Assembly (NCBI RefSeq): GCF_932276165.1
Contig: NC_063994.1
Coordinates: forward strand, 1,364,001 to 1,428,000
Direction of reading: 5' to 3'
Length of the DNA: 64,000 bases
DNA from: Plutella xylostella
Taxonomy: Eukaryota > Arthropoda > Insecta > Lepidoptera > Plutellidae
In this document: positions 34,002 to 64,000 of the stretch, piece after piece
Layout of the letters: each line of letters opens with the position of its first letter
How positions within the stretch are numbered: the first letter of the stretch is position 1
Translations under genes and position numbers: made by a program
Notes under the pieces: generated by a model
Database searches by the model: none
Told to the model about the DNA's origin: nothing
Seen by the model: the letters and a program-made list of their open reading frames with translations, nothing else

Positions 34002-34365
34002 CGTGTCTTTTTGTCAATACTAAAGCACAGTTGACCACCAAACAACCACTAGCACGAAACGAGATGCAACACTAAATCAAAATCAACATTTGCAGTTGAA
34101 TTTATTGTTGCGAATTTTCGCTAATAGAGGACAAATATAAATTAATATCTTATGCTTTATTAATTACTTTTTTAATTTACTTAGCTATTTCTGTAAGCCT
34201 ATGTATAATGTACCAGTTCGTTAATTAGTAAATGCGGTATTTAGACGCACTTTTGCATATTCATTTTGGAACATCCCATTTGGTCTGAGAAACTATGACG
34301 TGTTTTATGATTATGAAGCATCATCGTTAAACAAAACACGAGACCATTAATTTTTCTCTCATCTA

Positions 34366-34578
34366 CAGTGCGACAAACTTATCTGTTCCGGTGAGAGCGA
34401 ACTAAATTGATCCATATCTTATTATTTACTTATAAATTATATATTGATATAGATTAGATGGGTTTATTGAAACCACAAGAGCGAATTACCACTACTGGCA
34501 AACTTAAAATCTTATACAATGAAGAAATATTACACATTTACGTGAGCTGTCACCGGAACAGATAAGTTTGTGGCACTA
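34366..34578. mobile_element. MITE family 1 (TA target), copy 2
   Basis: Ends CAGTGCGACAAACTTATCTG and CAGATAAGTTTGTGGCACTA, flanked by TA (34364-34365, 34579-34580). Clearly homologous over its full length to 249-460. Confidence 0.8.
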
Positions 34579-34589
34579 TACCTGCTTCC

Positions 34590-34690
34590 GCCAACCCGCA
34601 TCAGTCCAGCGAGAGGTGGACTCGGCCTTAAACACTTCCTTCATTGGAAGGACACCCGAGCCCCAGCAGTGGAGACGTGATAGTTTGTGA
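34590..34690 (-). repeat. Interspersed repeat (CTGCTGGGGCACGGG family) fragment
   Basis: Reverse-oriented fragment containing TTCCTTCATTGGAAGGA and CCCCAGCAGTGGAGACGTGA, the complement of the repeat at 9305. Confidence 0.6.
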
Positions 34691-34944
34691 TGAGTACAGG
34701 CTTTGATTTAAATCTGGGTCTAAGTACTTTTGTATTAGTGTCTCCGTATTAGATCTTTTTTCGTATACGTAGTCTCTACTTACTCTAAATTGAAGTATAA
34801 CTATTATTGAATACAATATTTGATTCCAAACTAGCGACATATAAGACCTCAGCTCAGCTATACATATAAATAAATAAATAATATATATAATAATAATTAC
34901 AATTACAATTAAAATGTACATCATAATATAAGTAGTTATTAATT

Positions 34945-35690
34945 TTACGAAGCTCATGCTTGGTATACGAGTATTCAAGTCTGCAAAACGAACTAAGTAC
35001 AGGCAGAAACTACTCATTTATTATGTATCCCGAAGTCGTTCTGGATGGGGCACCGGTTCGGGTTGTGCAGCAGTTCAGATATCTCGGCCATATACTGACG
35101 AGTGACCTCAGGGATGACACTGACATAGAGCGTGAAAGACGGGCGCTCTCGATCAGATGTAACATGCTTGCCCGAAGATTCCACAGATGCAGTGAGCAAG
35201 TTAAAATAACTTTATTTAGGGCATACTGCCAGAACATCTACACTGGGCATCTGTGGATCAACTACACCCGGAAGGCGATGAGCACCATGAGGGTGCAGTA
35301 TAATGATGCATACCGCACCCTTATGAGGCGGCCGCGGTACTGTAGCGCGTCGGGCATGTTCTCTGAGGCGGGAGTGCCTGACTTCTTCGCAGTCCTGAGG
35401 TCACGTATAGCGACATTCTGGTCGGGGCTGCGCAGCACTGGGAATGCAATACTGAAAGTGGTAAGTGAGGATTTTAGAAATCCATTCTACAGACACTGGC
35501 TCTCTGTTCATCAAGACGCAAATCGAAAATAAAAAATGACCTTACCTATGTAATAGGTATATGTATGTAACTGATAATAATTGTAATACTACAATTTAAT
35601 TTATTTGTGTAAGTACGTTTGTGTTTATATAATGTGTATTGTGTAATATGGGTGTCTAGCCTGAAATAAATGACAATTTATTTATTTATT
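34945..35690 (+). pseudogene. LINE (non-LTR retrotransposon) 3' fragment
   Basis: The frame 34960-35532 encodes the C-terminal part of a LINE reverse transcriptase. FRYLGHILTSDLRDDTDIE is the post-thumb motif, followed by RALSIRCNMLARRF. The palm with YADD is absent, so the copy is 5'-truncated. At the left edge the homologous frame is shifted (GIRVFKSAKRTKYR in another frame). The 3' end carries AATAAA and a T/A-rich tail of TTTA units. Dead copy. Confidence 0.75.
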
Positions 35691-36131
35691 TTTTTTATTA
35701 TATCAAACAGGTCATGTCAGTGTCCTGTCCTCCGACATGATACGAAGATAATATTACGCCACTCGGGGCACTGACTGCTCACATTACCGACGTAATCACC
35801 GGGTTGGTATTGAAACCTTATCTACGAGTCAGAGAGTCTAGTAGCTACCTAGGTGGAAGTGACTGGCGAAGTCAGGATGTAAAAAGAACTTCTGATCTCA
35901 AATGACATGCACAGTAAAATTGATGTGTATTATGATGGTTGTAACTCGAGAGAGCCACGTACAGAAACTTCGCCCCCTCTCAGAATAGAATAGAATATAT
36001 TAGAATAGATGGTTGTAACACAGCGATAATTTTTTTTATTTGATTTTATTCTTACGACACATGTACAAATAATGTAACTTAAGTTTTTAACAAGTCTTTA
36101 AAAAATCGAATTGAAATTTATAAATACCTAA

Positions 36132-37343
36132 TCACAGTAGTAATCCAGTGACTTTGAACGGAGGCAAATACGGCACCGTTTTGCGAAAATCTTCAACTGT
36201 GCAACAAAAAGTGTACCCTTCCCTAGAACTATCGGGATGCCATGAGAGCCAAGAGACATTATAGCTGCCATGACACAGGTCCTGACAGAAGACCAGCTTC
36301 TTAGCTTCTTCTAGCGTTAAGTAAGGATGATTGATTCCAACGAAGGCAATCCCCTTATTCAGCTTCGGTTCATAAACCACTTTGTAAAAATACAGAGGCA
36401 CTGGTATAACAGGATTGTTGTTCGAATCTTTGTAAAGGTAGAGGTACACCAAGTCTCCAGCATCACTAAGAAGCTGACTGACGCCAAAAGTTCCAGTGTA
36501 AATAATCGTACTGTAATTTGATTCGTGGATGTGTCTTCTAAGGTCTACCTCTAGGGTATTCCAGTTGCCCGCGTTGAAGCCGGTCCACTGAGGCGCGCAA
36601 TTGACGTAGTGGAACGTTGCCCTCTCTCCGAACGCAAACACGAAGTCTGTCTTAGCTGCCAAGTGACCTCTAGACAACTCCTGCAACCCTGGTACTATGT
36701 ATCTGTCTACAGCACAGCCGACTAGCTCTGCAACCCTACGACGCTGTTCTTTAGGACTCAGTAGCCAATCAACAGGCACATCGAATTCTCTAGAATACAC
36801 TCCATCGTCCTTAAAAATTGGTCTTTTAACCCTAGTTTGAAAGTTGTAGTTGTATGGCTTTTGCGTGTATTTACTGTACAGAGGGTGCAATTCGCGCTCG
36901 TTAAAACATGACTCGTATAACGGATAGAAATTATTCTGAACCTTGTACCCCACTTCATAAATTACATTACCATCGTAGCAGGTCCTGTTAGTCCTTTGGC
37001 TCATATGGTTTGGAGGTGAGGAGCATCTAAACAGAGAGAACTGTCCAGGAGTGGACAGCCAGGCATCGTTTCTGAACGTATCACCAGCTTCACAGGTAAC
37101 TGTTGCTATTGTCCTGAGGTTTATCGTATGAGGGTGAGTAATGAAGTGGTCACAGCTGATGGTGATACTGTCTCCCTGTGCCATGAAGATGTTTCCAGCA
37201 GCGTCGGTGGGCTCCAACAGGGTTCCGTGGTGAATGAAGACAGGTTGGGGCTCTCGGAAGTCGATTTTGGTGTTCAGTCTACACCCTCGTTCCTTGCGAC
37301 TGCTCAGCACTGTCATCAACATTAGAACCCATTTGTGAAGCAT
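36132..37343 (-). CDS. DNA/RNA non-specific nuclease, insect dsRNase type
   Basis: A 403-aa single-exon gene. The start lies just before a short hydrophobic stretch (WVLMLMTVL), consistent with a secreted enzyme, though the signal peptide is weak. The C-terminal half is an endonuclease_NS domain: SRGH at 224-227 with catalytic His227 (Ser replaces the Asp of the classical DRGH), then YVNCAPQW, and NAGNWNTLE in which Asn257 and Glu265 match the Mg-binding Asn and the Glu of Serratia nuclease, with the same 8-residue spacing. The N-terminal 160 residues are Cys-rich (for example Cys64, Cys84, Cys107, Cys122), as in insect dsRNases. Such enzymes degrade dietary or haemolymph dsRNA. A TATA-like ATAAATA lies about 35 nt upstream. 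All key residues are present, so it is probably active. Confidence 0.88.
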   Translation of the reverse strand: MLHKWVLMLMTVLSSRKERGCRLNTKIDFREPQPVFIHHGTLLEPTDAAGNIFMAQGDSITISCDHFITHPHTINLRTIATVTCEAGDTFRNDAWLSTPGQFSLFRCSSPPNHMSQRTNRTCYDGNVIYEVGYKVQNNFYPLYESCFNERELHPLYSKYTQKPYNYNFQTRVKRPIFKDDGVYSREFDVPVDWLLSPKEQRRRVAELVGCAVDRYIVPGLQELSRGHLAAKTDFVFAFGERATFHYVNCAPQWTGFNAGNWNTLEVDLRRHIHESNYSTIIYTGTFGVSQLLSDAGDLVYLYLYKDSNNNPVIPVPLYFYKVVYEPKLNKGIAFVGINHPYLTLEEAKKLVFCQDLCHGSYNVSWLSWHPDSSREGYTFCCTVEDFRKTVPYLPPFKVTGLLL

Positions 37344-38534
37344 ATTTTTGGAGTATCATTTCAGAGCCATGAGTATTTATTCCTCCTCCTCTTATTGAAC
37401 ATACTTTAAAGAATTTTAAATATTTTTGTATTTACAAACATCACAAGAACTTTTGATTACCTACTCTGTGAGAGTCAAAGCGAGGCTATTATTATTCTGG
37501 GAAGGATATGCATTTTCTCCATTCTTCTAATATTCATTCAAAGAAGGTTGTATTGTTGAACCACGCTATCTCTGCAAAAGTTATAAACCGCTCACACTGA
37601 AAAATCTTTTTGTTACAACATTATTATTAGATGTATGGTTTAAGTAATGATAATTTATTGTCGGAGAGGAACAAAACAGTTTATTAGTTAAAACGTTCTG
37701 TAACTTCTCTATGAATAAGGGGGTAAGTTTCTGCTGAAATTATCGTCAGCTGTCATTAACTGAAAAATACTTAGGTATACCTATAGATTTTGCCTGCATT
37801 TTTTCATCATAATAGTTGTAATCTAGACCTATATCAAATAGCTGCAAGGGTATCATATCTATGATACGTGAGATAAGTTAGTAATTTTAAGATTTCTCGA
37901 TGTAGATAGCTATCATATCACATCATAGAAAATATCAATCACAATGATTATATTCTATCACTTCAAACGTGACCTCAACCTACTCCAACAGATCTTCATA
38001 TACAGAGTGGAATATTATCAGTGATTCACATTGCCAGTTCAATGTGTCCAACCAAAGAATAACAAGTACAAGTAGTATTACAGCTAGTACTCGTTATTCT
38101 ATGGCCCAACATACTTAGCATTACGGGAGCAACCCTGATATGGCTAAATTACAAAACAGTTATTAAATCCCTTTCCCGATTTCAGCGTTTAAAAATTATC
38201 TAAATTTATATCAAAAGTACGAAAAAAATGTAAAGGTTAAGTACCTGAATGCTTTGAGGAAAAGTAAAGGTTTATTATTTTTTGCTGCTGCAAATTTTGA
38301 AGAGATTATCAATCATGGTCTTTATAGTTACAATACAATAAGAATACAATAAAGTCCATAATATCTATTATGTAACTATACTTCAAATCTTGCATTATTT
38401 TAATGGTTGCCACTAGGATATAAATAATTGCTGCAAAATAAAATAAATAAGTAGGTAATTATCGCCTTGTTCTGTTTGACCCAATTAAGGCCAAAGCTTA
38501 TCGCAAAAAGTGATAAGTAGTTAATGAAATGTAT
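37344..38534. other. Intergenic stretch upstream of the nuclease gene
   Basis: AT-rich sequence with no gene or clear repeat recognised. It contains the presumed promoter of the nuclease: a TATA-like ATAAATA near 37376-37382 on the minus strand. Confidence 0.4.
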
Positions 38535-38537
38535 TAA

Positions 38538-38986
38538 GAGGAGAGTATAGCACTTGTTCGTCCATACAAAAAGAGAAAACGTTTTAATACTACCTCTAAA
38601 TATTAACCAATCTCCATGATTTTTTCTTTTTTCGATATTGTTTATAGATTCAAACTTATAGGCCCCTCAAATAACGTAATTTTGGTGTGTTGAATCTAGC
38701 CGTTCATTGAACAATAACAATGTATTTTTTTTTTAAGCGTAACCTATAAACCTAGAATATATTATGCTGAAGCGATTGACACCAAAATCTAAGAGATTGC
38801 TTAATATTTAGTTAGTGTAAAACGTTTTCTCCCGAAACCAGAATTTCATTAAGAAAAATACCTATTGTCAGTCGCGTGCTGCAGTGCATCTCTATCGCAC
38901 CCGTGGCCGGGGCATGAGAGTGCAAGCGATAAGAAATCTTTTCCTAAATACCTATTTCGCTAGAATCGCGAAGGTATACTCTCCTC
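38538..38986. mobile_element. piggyBac-type MITE (TTAA), copy 2, empty form
   Basis: 449 bp with ends GAGGAGAGTATAGCACTTG and GTATACTCTCCTC. TTAA flanks the left; the right is mutated to TTGA. It lacks the nested element of copy 1 and reads straight through AACCTAGAATATATTATGC. Confidence 0.85.
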
Positions 38987-39602
38987 TTGAAAATTAAAAA
39001 ATGTTAAAACTTTTTTAACCCTTGACGAAAGTAGGGCTTTTATAGGTTCAGCGTGTCTGCGTATATATGTCTGCGGTAGCTTAGCTCCCAAAAGGCTGAA
39101 CCGATTTTAGATTTGTTTTTTTTGCGTCATAGCGAATGTTACTTCCAGTGTTCTTAGCCATATTTTATCAGAATCGGCTTAACCGTTCAACACTTGCGAT
39201 ATTTTTTTGGGTGAAAAGAAGGTAACGTGACCCCGAAAAACGGATTATCAGTTCAAAAGTTATGCTATTTTAGTGTTTAATTTCGGGGGTTATTAGCGTT
39301 GGTTAGTTTATGCCTTAATTTTATAGATGTTGGACACTGTATCTGCAGCTACACTCTGGTACAAAGGTCTGCCTGGAGTTGATGTTTATTTTAGTCTCCA
39401 GGAACCGGCTCCGGTCTTTCTTTTATAATTTCGTTGTGTCTATCACAACCGGTCCCCGTTTAGCGTGATTTGTAATTACGATTTAGCGGTAAGTATGCGA
39501 TGCCGCGGCGGTGGTGAGAGAGGTGTCTGGAGCAGGTAGATTTTTTTATTTATGGTATGAGCTACTACTTTTATAATAACAGGGATGTATGGGTTAGAAA
39601 CG

Positions 39603-39771
39603 TAAAGGCCTCTACACACCAAAGCCGCTGACCCGGCGGCATAGCCCGGCGGCCTAGTGCCGGCGGGTTAACATAGTACAAAATGAGGCATGATTGTACA
39701 AAATGAGGCCGGCGGGTTGAGCCGGCGGCCTGAGCCGCCGGGTCAGCGGCTTTGGTGTGTAGAGGCCTTTA
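39603..39771. mobile_element. GC-rich fold-back MITE
   Basis: A 169-bp palindrome with arms TAAAGGCCTCTACACACCAA, then AGCCGCTGACCCGGCGGC, and their near-exact complement at the right end. The middle has a short duplication of ACAAAATGAGGC. GC content is far above its surroundings. No coding capacity. Confidence 0.85.
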
Positions 39772-39851
39772 TAAGTTACTTAAATCTTTTTAACATAAAC
39801 CAATAGATCTATGTAACCAAGCACCGATTATTAATTAGGTATAGCCACCAG

Positions 39852-40433
39852 TAGTGTTGCCCAAATTCAGTCTTGGTCTTGCAGTCTTGGTCTTGTTCTT
39901 GCGTTTTTGCAAGACCAAGACCAAGAACAAGACCGCGTATTTTTAGCAAGACCAAGACCAAGACCTGACCGTGCAAGACTTGAGCAAGAACAAGACATAG
40001 CCTGCAAGACTCTTGCGTCTTGCAGCTAGGACTTAGCGCTATTTTACTGAGTAGTTAGGTGTAACAGTTCAGTGTATAGGTAGGTACGCTTAGGAATTCT
40101 ATGAGACGCAAAAAACTGTATCAAAGAATATGAAAAACTGGACCTACGCGCATTACGACTAATACCATAAACATAGCGAATAAAAATATCTATTAAAATC
40201 AAAAAGTAAACTTTAATAAATAGTAATAGACTAATAGGTAATTGCAAGACTTGCAAGACTCTTGCTGCAAGACCAAGACCAAGACCAAGACTGAGAGCGC
40301 AAGACCAAGACCAAGACCAAGACCAGGTGTATTGGCGCAAGACCAAGACCAAGACCAAGACCAGATGTATTGGCGCAAGACCAAGACCAAGACTGGCTAA
40401 GTCTCGTCTTGTTCTTGCATTTGGGCAACACTA
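39852..40433. mobile_element. 8-bp-TSD transposon with arms built of CAAGAC hexamers
   Basis: 582 bp. Ends are TAGTGTTGCCCAAAT and its complement ATTTGGGCAACACTA, flanked by the perfect 8-bp duplication GCCACCAG (39844-39851, 40434-40441). Inside, CAAGAC-type hexamers (with CAAGAA variants) form short tandem blocks in both orientations near both ends, separated by a unique middle (about 40025-40235). An 8-bp duplication suggests hAT-type mobilisation. The Ser-Trp and Val-Leu repeat frames it encodes are artefacts of the hexamers. Confidence 0.88.
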
Positions 40434-41118
40434 GCCACCAGTGGGGCATTGTTCGATTCATTTTATATATTTAATGATTAATTAAGCTGTACAATTTATC
40501 AAGTCTGTCCGATAAAAGATCTCCCTGAAAAAGAGACATTAGACGTTACCTATACGTTTGAAGAAAGTTTGTACCTATATTACGTGAATGGTGGTAATGG
40601 TACTTGACCAGAGTATTAATTCTGTTTTGTATATCTCATAAGCATAAGTAAACGCATAGAAGGAAATGGATAAAACCCCCTATTATATTTCATTCAATAG
40701 GTACTTACCCATCATCTAAGGAAAATCAGGAAGCCCACCATCACCATCTAGCGACAAGAAACAGAAACCACTTCCTCTCTTCCACATTCATAAAATAACG
40801 AACTTGGATGGAACTCAACACTCACGACGTCACATTGCCAAATCTATTTTTACCACACCACTGTGTGTGAACTGTAAAATAAAAATGAGTGCTATTTTTT
40901 TATCTTTTGCGTGGATGCTGGACGATCACCCATGGACCTTTTCTCATTCCTGTGAGTAAAGCAAAGAGGCACGCACGCTGGCGTCTGCGCAGCGAAATAA
41001 ACATAATTTATTATGAGTGCGTGCTGCCATGTCATGTGTTTGTTTACATCGTGTTTAGTGTAAACAGTGGCTAGTGTGTTATGTGCTCAATAAATTTATT
41101 TGTGTTTATTGATTCGTC

Positions 41119-61399
<20,281 letters not shown>

Positions 61400-61449
61400 A
61401 TATTGTTTGTTAATAGAGTAAGGGTATGAAAATGTGATTTATTTTTATG

Positions 61450-61455
61450 AATAAA
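61450..61455 (+). promoter_or_regulatory. Poly(A) signal of the small secreted gene
   Basis: AATAAA 51 nt after the stop codon of the exon 61205-61399. Confidence 0.6.
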
Positions 61456-61884
61456 AGTGTGATTTAAATTATAGCGAATCTTATTTGTTACTAAAGATGT
61501 TAGGGTACTTACCTATATTAGAAATAATTTTCCCTGCAAGGATTTTTCTCTGAAAGTTATGTGTGACTACTTATGTACCTATAGTTTGTGTCTGTTGACT
61601 TTGTTACAAAAGATAAATACTTAATGTAGGTTCATAAATTAATGTACTTAAGAGACTAATTAGATTATGCAACTGCACTGTAACAATTAGTAACAAAACG
61701 TTAATACCTTTGATGAGAAAAGCACTGAGTCATAGGCTCACAAGAATATTATAAGTGTACACCTAATTTGCACATTACTTAATCCAAGCTCATTAGACTA
61801 AATACTAAAAATACATATTTAAAAAGGGCCCATTGCGTTTTCATATCATTCGCAAATCCATCGGGAATAGTGCATCAGTGACCT

Positions 61885-61917
61885 TATAAACTAGTCCTAG
61901 TATCTAGGTATAGTCAT
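61885..61917 (+). promoter_or_regulatory. Core promoter: TATA box and initiator
   Basis: TATAAA at 61885-61890, followed by an insect-type initiator TCAT at 61914-61917. The A of the initiator is 31 nt from the start of the TATA box, the canonical distance. The first ATG (61955) follows after a short leader. Confidence 0.65.
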
Positions 61918-61954
61918 ACTTATTAACTGTCTCAGGGAAAATTAAAAAGACATC

Positions 61955-63463
61955 ATGAACACAGCAGCGGTAAGTCTCGAAACAAGGTGTTTTTTTTATT
62001 TACTTACTTACTTAGTGTACGTGATGTAAACTCCAGATCTAGACTCATAACACTATAACTAGTCTACTTATATCCACTTAGCTAGACCTAAAGTTATGCA
62101 CAGGATTATACTAGGTATATTGTGCCTTTTATACTCAATGTTCCCGAAGATAAATTATTATTATAATCCAGCTACAGACTTTGGAAAATGTATCACCCAA
62201 TGCTAAAGTGGTACAAATTAAAATATGACACTTCTAATTTATCTCTTACCAACTTAATCGCTCGTCCAATTGAGAATTATTTGGATAGTCGACCTTATTT
62301 ACAAAGAACGATGACCATTGGGTCAGCCTGATGTAATTTCCAATTTATCATATCCATAGCGCAACGAGGACTTTCAATAATATTAAACTAACAGACAGGT
62401 TTCTGAGAGATGATGTCTCATGTTATTCTAAATTGTCTTACAAACTCACAAACCATTAGTAGGTGCACCAGCACTATCTACCGACCTCATTAGCACTCTC
62501 ACATATTACCTACTCCCACTTACTCATAACATTCCAATCCAATTACAGTTAGCCGTAATCCTCTGCATCATCAGCTCAGCCGCCTGCTCCCCAGTCCTCC
62601 ACCAGTTCGACAACGAAGGCCAGCCTTGGACCGAAGCATCCAACAAAGTAGACCAAGACTTAGCCCTTAGCACAACAGATGATGTCGCTCCAATGAAAGA
62701 CCTGACGGATATACTCAAGAATTTGCTCAAGATGGCGCTGGCAAGGACAGAGTTGTCTGATGAGGGTGATGATGATGGCTTGTCTATGCCTCGCCTGGTG
62801 CGCAGGACGCTGTCTATGGTTTTTGGGCCGTATGCTGATGTGGCCAGGAGTGTGCTTCTGCCAATGCTGTCCAGTGCCGTTTCGATGATTGTCGAGTGAG
62901 TATTCATTAGCTTGTTTATAGACAACAGAGGTCCAACAGAGGTCTTAAGCCCGAAACTAAAATCAGAATTTGGAAATTCGCGAATTTTTTTTTAATTCGC
63001 AAATTACATAGTAAAAAGTCACGTCACCAACAAAGTTTCTATGGAAAATGATATATTTTTTTCGCGAATTTTCAAATTCTGATTTCAGTTTCAGGCTTAG
63101 ATATACCATGCTGCACATGTAGGTTTCGGCTTAGTATACCCTTTTTGCAACACCCTGTATATGTACAACGCATTCCGTCGCTCCTTTATCGTTGGTGCAA
63201 AACATCGTGAAGAAACCTGAGCAATTGAAAATCTCTTGGTCTCCTTATATCTAAATTGGGTGGTGGACTAAGGCTTAAAAGTCTTAAAACCCTTTCTTTC
63301 ATTGGAAGGAGACTCGTGCCCCAGCTGTGGGGATGTGATGGGTTATGATGATGATGATATCTAAAATGTCCATTTACGTACATATTTATAGAGTTATTAC
63401 TTACATCTATTAGCACCAATCACGCCATAACCGCATGTTTAATTTTACAGGTCATACATGTGA
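61955..63463 (+). CDS. Secreted protein of unknown function, 124 aa, 3 exons
   Basis: Exons 61955-61969 (MNTAA, then GTAAGT), 62549-62895 and 63451-63463 (ending ESYM, TGA), with consistent phases 0 and 2. Signal peptide: MNTAALAVILCIISSAAC, cleavage near SPV. The mature chain has an acidic middle (DEGDDDG), a dibasic site LVRR, and a C-terminal stretch FGPYADVARSVLLPMLSSAV likely to form an amphipathic or hydrophobic helix. A TATA promoter lies upstream and AATAAA at 63661-63666. Its neighbour at 61205 has the same five-codon first-exon plan but no obvious sequence similarity. I do not recognise the family; a small haemolymph, gut or immune-related secreted protein is possible but unproven. 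Confidence 0.82.
62946..63157. mobile_element. MITE family 3, left-truncated copy
   Basis: The right end matches the complete copy at 5985-6248 through CTTTTTGCAACACCCTG, then TA. The left arm begins internally at AAGCCCGAAACTAAAATCAG, so the outer 60 or so bp are missing. It lies in intron 2 of the 124-aa protein gene. Confidence 0.8.
63255..63352 (-). repeat. Interspersed repeat (CTGCTGGGGCACGGG family) fragment
   Basis: Reverse-oriented copy with GTGGTGGACTAAGGC, TTTCATTGGAAGGAGACTC and CCCCAGCTGTGGGG, ending in a GATGAT run. It lies in the same intron. Confidence 0.65.
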
Positions 63464-63660
63464 GCAGTCCTTGCAACTACTAGAGACGCTGTGTGGACTC
63501 TAGAGGCACTAATTTGATTATGACCTAGGTCTTCTGCATCGCTAAACGGAAGACAAGAATATACTCATTTAGATATATGATAAATTATAGGTAACTTATT
63601 TGCAACACAAATTGCTTTTATGTTTATTTATTGTGTTTATTGTGAATTCTTTTATTTATA

Positions 63661-63666
63661 AATAAA
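63661..63666 (+). promoter_or_regulatory. Poly(A) signal of the 124-aa protein gene
   Basis: AATAAA 198 nt after the stop codon, followed by a T-rich region. Confidence 0.65.
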
Positions 63667-63718
63667 CATGTTCAAACAATTTTAGTTTATTTCTATTGAA
63701 AATTGCGTAAACTATGGT

Positions 63719-63800
63719 CCATTCCACGGGAAAAGACATCGGATACAAACAAAAACTACCCTTATTCCTAATAAGGGTTCTGTTTTTCCCCGTGGAATGG
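63719..63800. mobile_element. Very short TIR element (82 bp)
   Basis: Ends CCATTCCACGGGAAAA and TTTTTCCCCGTGGAATGG are inverted repeats. Inner ACCCTTATT and AATAAGGGT also pair, so the whole sequence folds as one hairpin. Confidence 0.65.
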
Positions 63801-63912
63801 GATTGTAAACTAACTGTGAACACACTGTGCTAACTCAATCGGCGGCAAACAGTTTGTTATACTGGCTCATCTTTATCGAATGGGGTTTTTATTTTTATCT
63901 CCAAATAATATA

Positions 63913-63960
63913 CAGGTTGTTGCAAAAAATTTATACACACGTAGGTTTCAGCTTAGTATA
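63913..63960. mobile_element. MITE family 3, end fragment
   Basis: CAGGTTGTTGCAAAAAATTT followed by GTAGGTTTCAGCTTAGTATAC. It resembles an end of the family joined to the complement of its subterminal part; probably a deletion derivative running near the window edge. Confidence 0.5.
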
Positions 63961-64000
63961 CACGACATAGTATTATGATAGATTACTAAACCTCAACATC

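Noticed and set aside
34628..35017. 129-aa minus-strand open frame upstream of the LINE fragment
   Set aside because: It consists of AT-repeat translation (Ile/Tyr-rich) and repeat-derived sequence, without coding signals.
37350..37364. Four-codon upstream ORF before the nuclease start
   Set aside because: The predicted TATA box would place the transcription start at or after this position, so the upstream ATG is probably not in the mRNA.
40044..40461. Proteins with Trp-Ser and Leu-Val repeats
   Set aside because: They are translations of the CAAGAC hexamer blocks in several frames; the sequence is a transposon with an 8-bp target duplication.

Overview
This window is eukaryotic and almost certainly lepidopteran (moth or butterfly). 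It has spliced genes with GT-AG introns, an AT-rich non-coding background, and many short interspersed repeats and MITEs of kinds common in Lepidoptera. It also carries Jockey-like LINE fragments and insect-type secreted-protein genes whose first coding exon is only five codons long. No species can be named from the sequence alone.

Layout. Positions 775-31607 (+) hold a complete nine-exon GH27 glycosidase gene (alpha-N-acetylgalactosaminidase-like, 439 aa). Its exon 2 has been copied in tandem: two near-identical extra copies and two decaying fragments lie just downstream. Its 22.8-kb intron 2 contains a tRNA-Asp, a hAT-like transposon with nested insertions, a long near-perfect hairpin and several MITEs. 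A convergent gene at 32307-34001 (-) encodes a secreted, low-complexity protein of unknown function. A single-exon DNA/RNA non-specific nuclease of the insect dsRNase type lies at 36132-37343 (-). Two small secreted-protein genes of unknown function lie on the right: one with its coding exon at 61205-61399 and a proposed first exon 20 kb upstream at 41119, and a three-exon gene at 61955-63463.

The most striking structure is at 43149-57403. It is a roughly 14.3-kb element with 220-bp terminal inverted repeats. Inside these lie two head-to-head arrays of a 345-bp tandem unit, about 25 copies on the left and about 7 on the right, flanking a 0.48-kb core with no transposase. This is the layout of a Foldback/Galileo/Tetris-type element, a transposon that is also a satellite-DNA factory. 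A 13-bp motif at the termini recurs once in most units. The right arm was later split by a 2.2-kb LINE with a 5-bp target duplication. The whole element lies in the proposed 20-kb intron of the small secreted gene.

Elsewhere the window is a good record of transposition. A piggyBac-type MITE occurs in filled and empty forms for a nested TA-targeting MITE. A TTA-flanked MITE holds a LINE that itself holds another transposon. A TIR element with an exact 8-bp target duplication has arms made of CAAGAC hexamers. Stretches not listed below hold nothing I could recognise.
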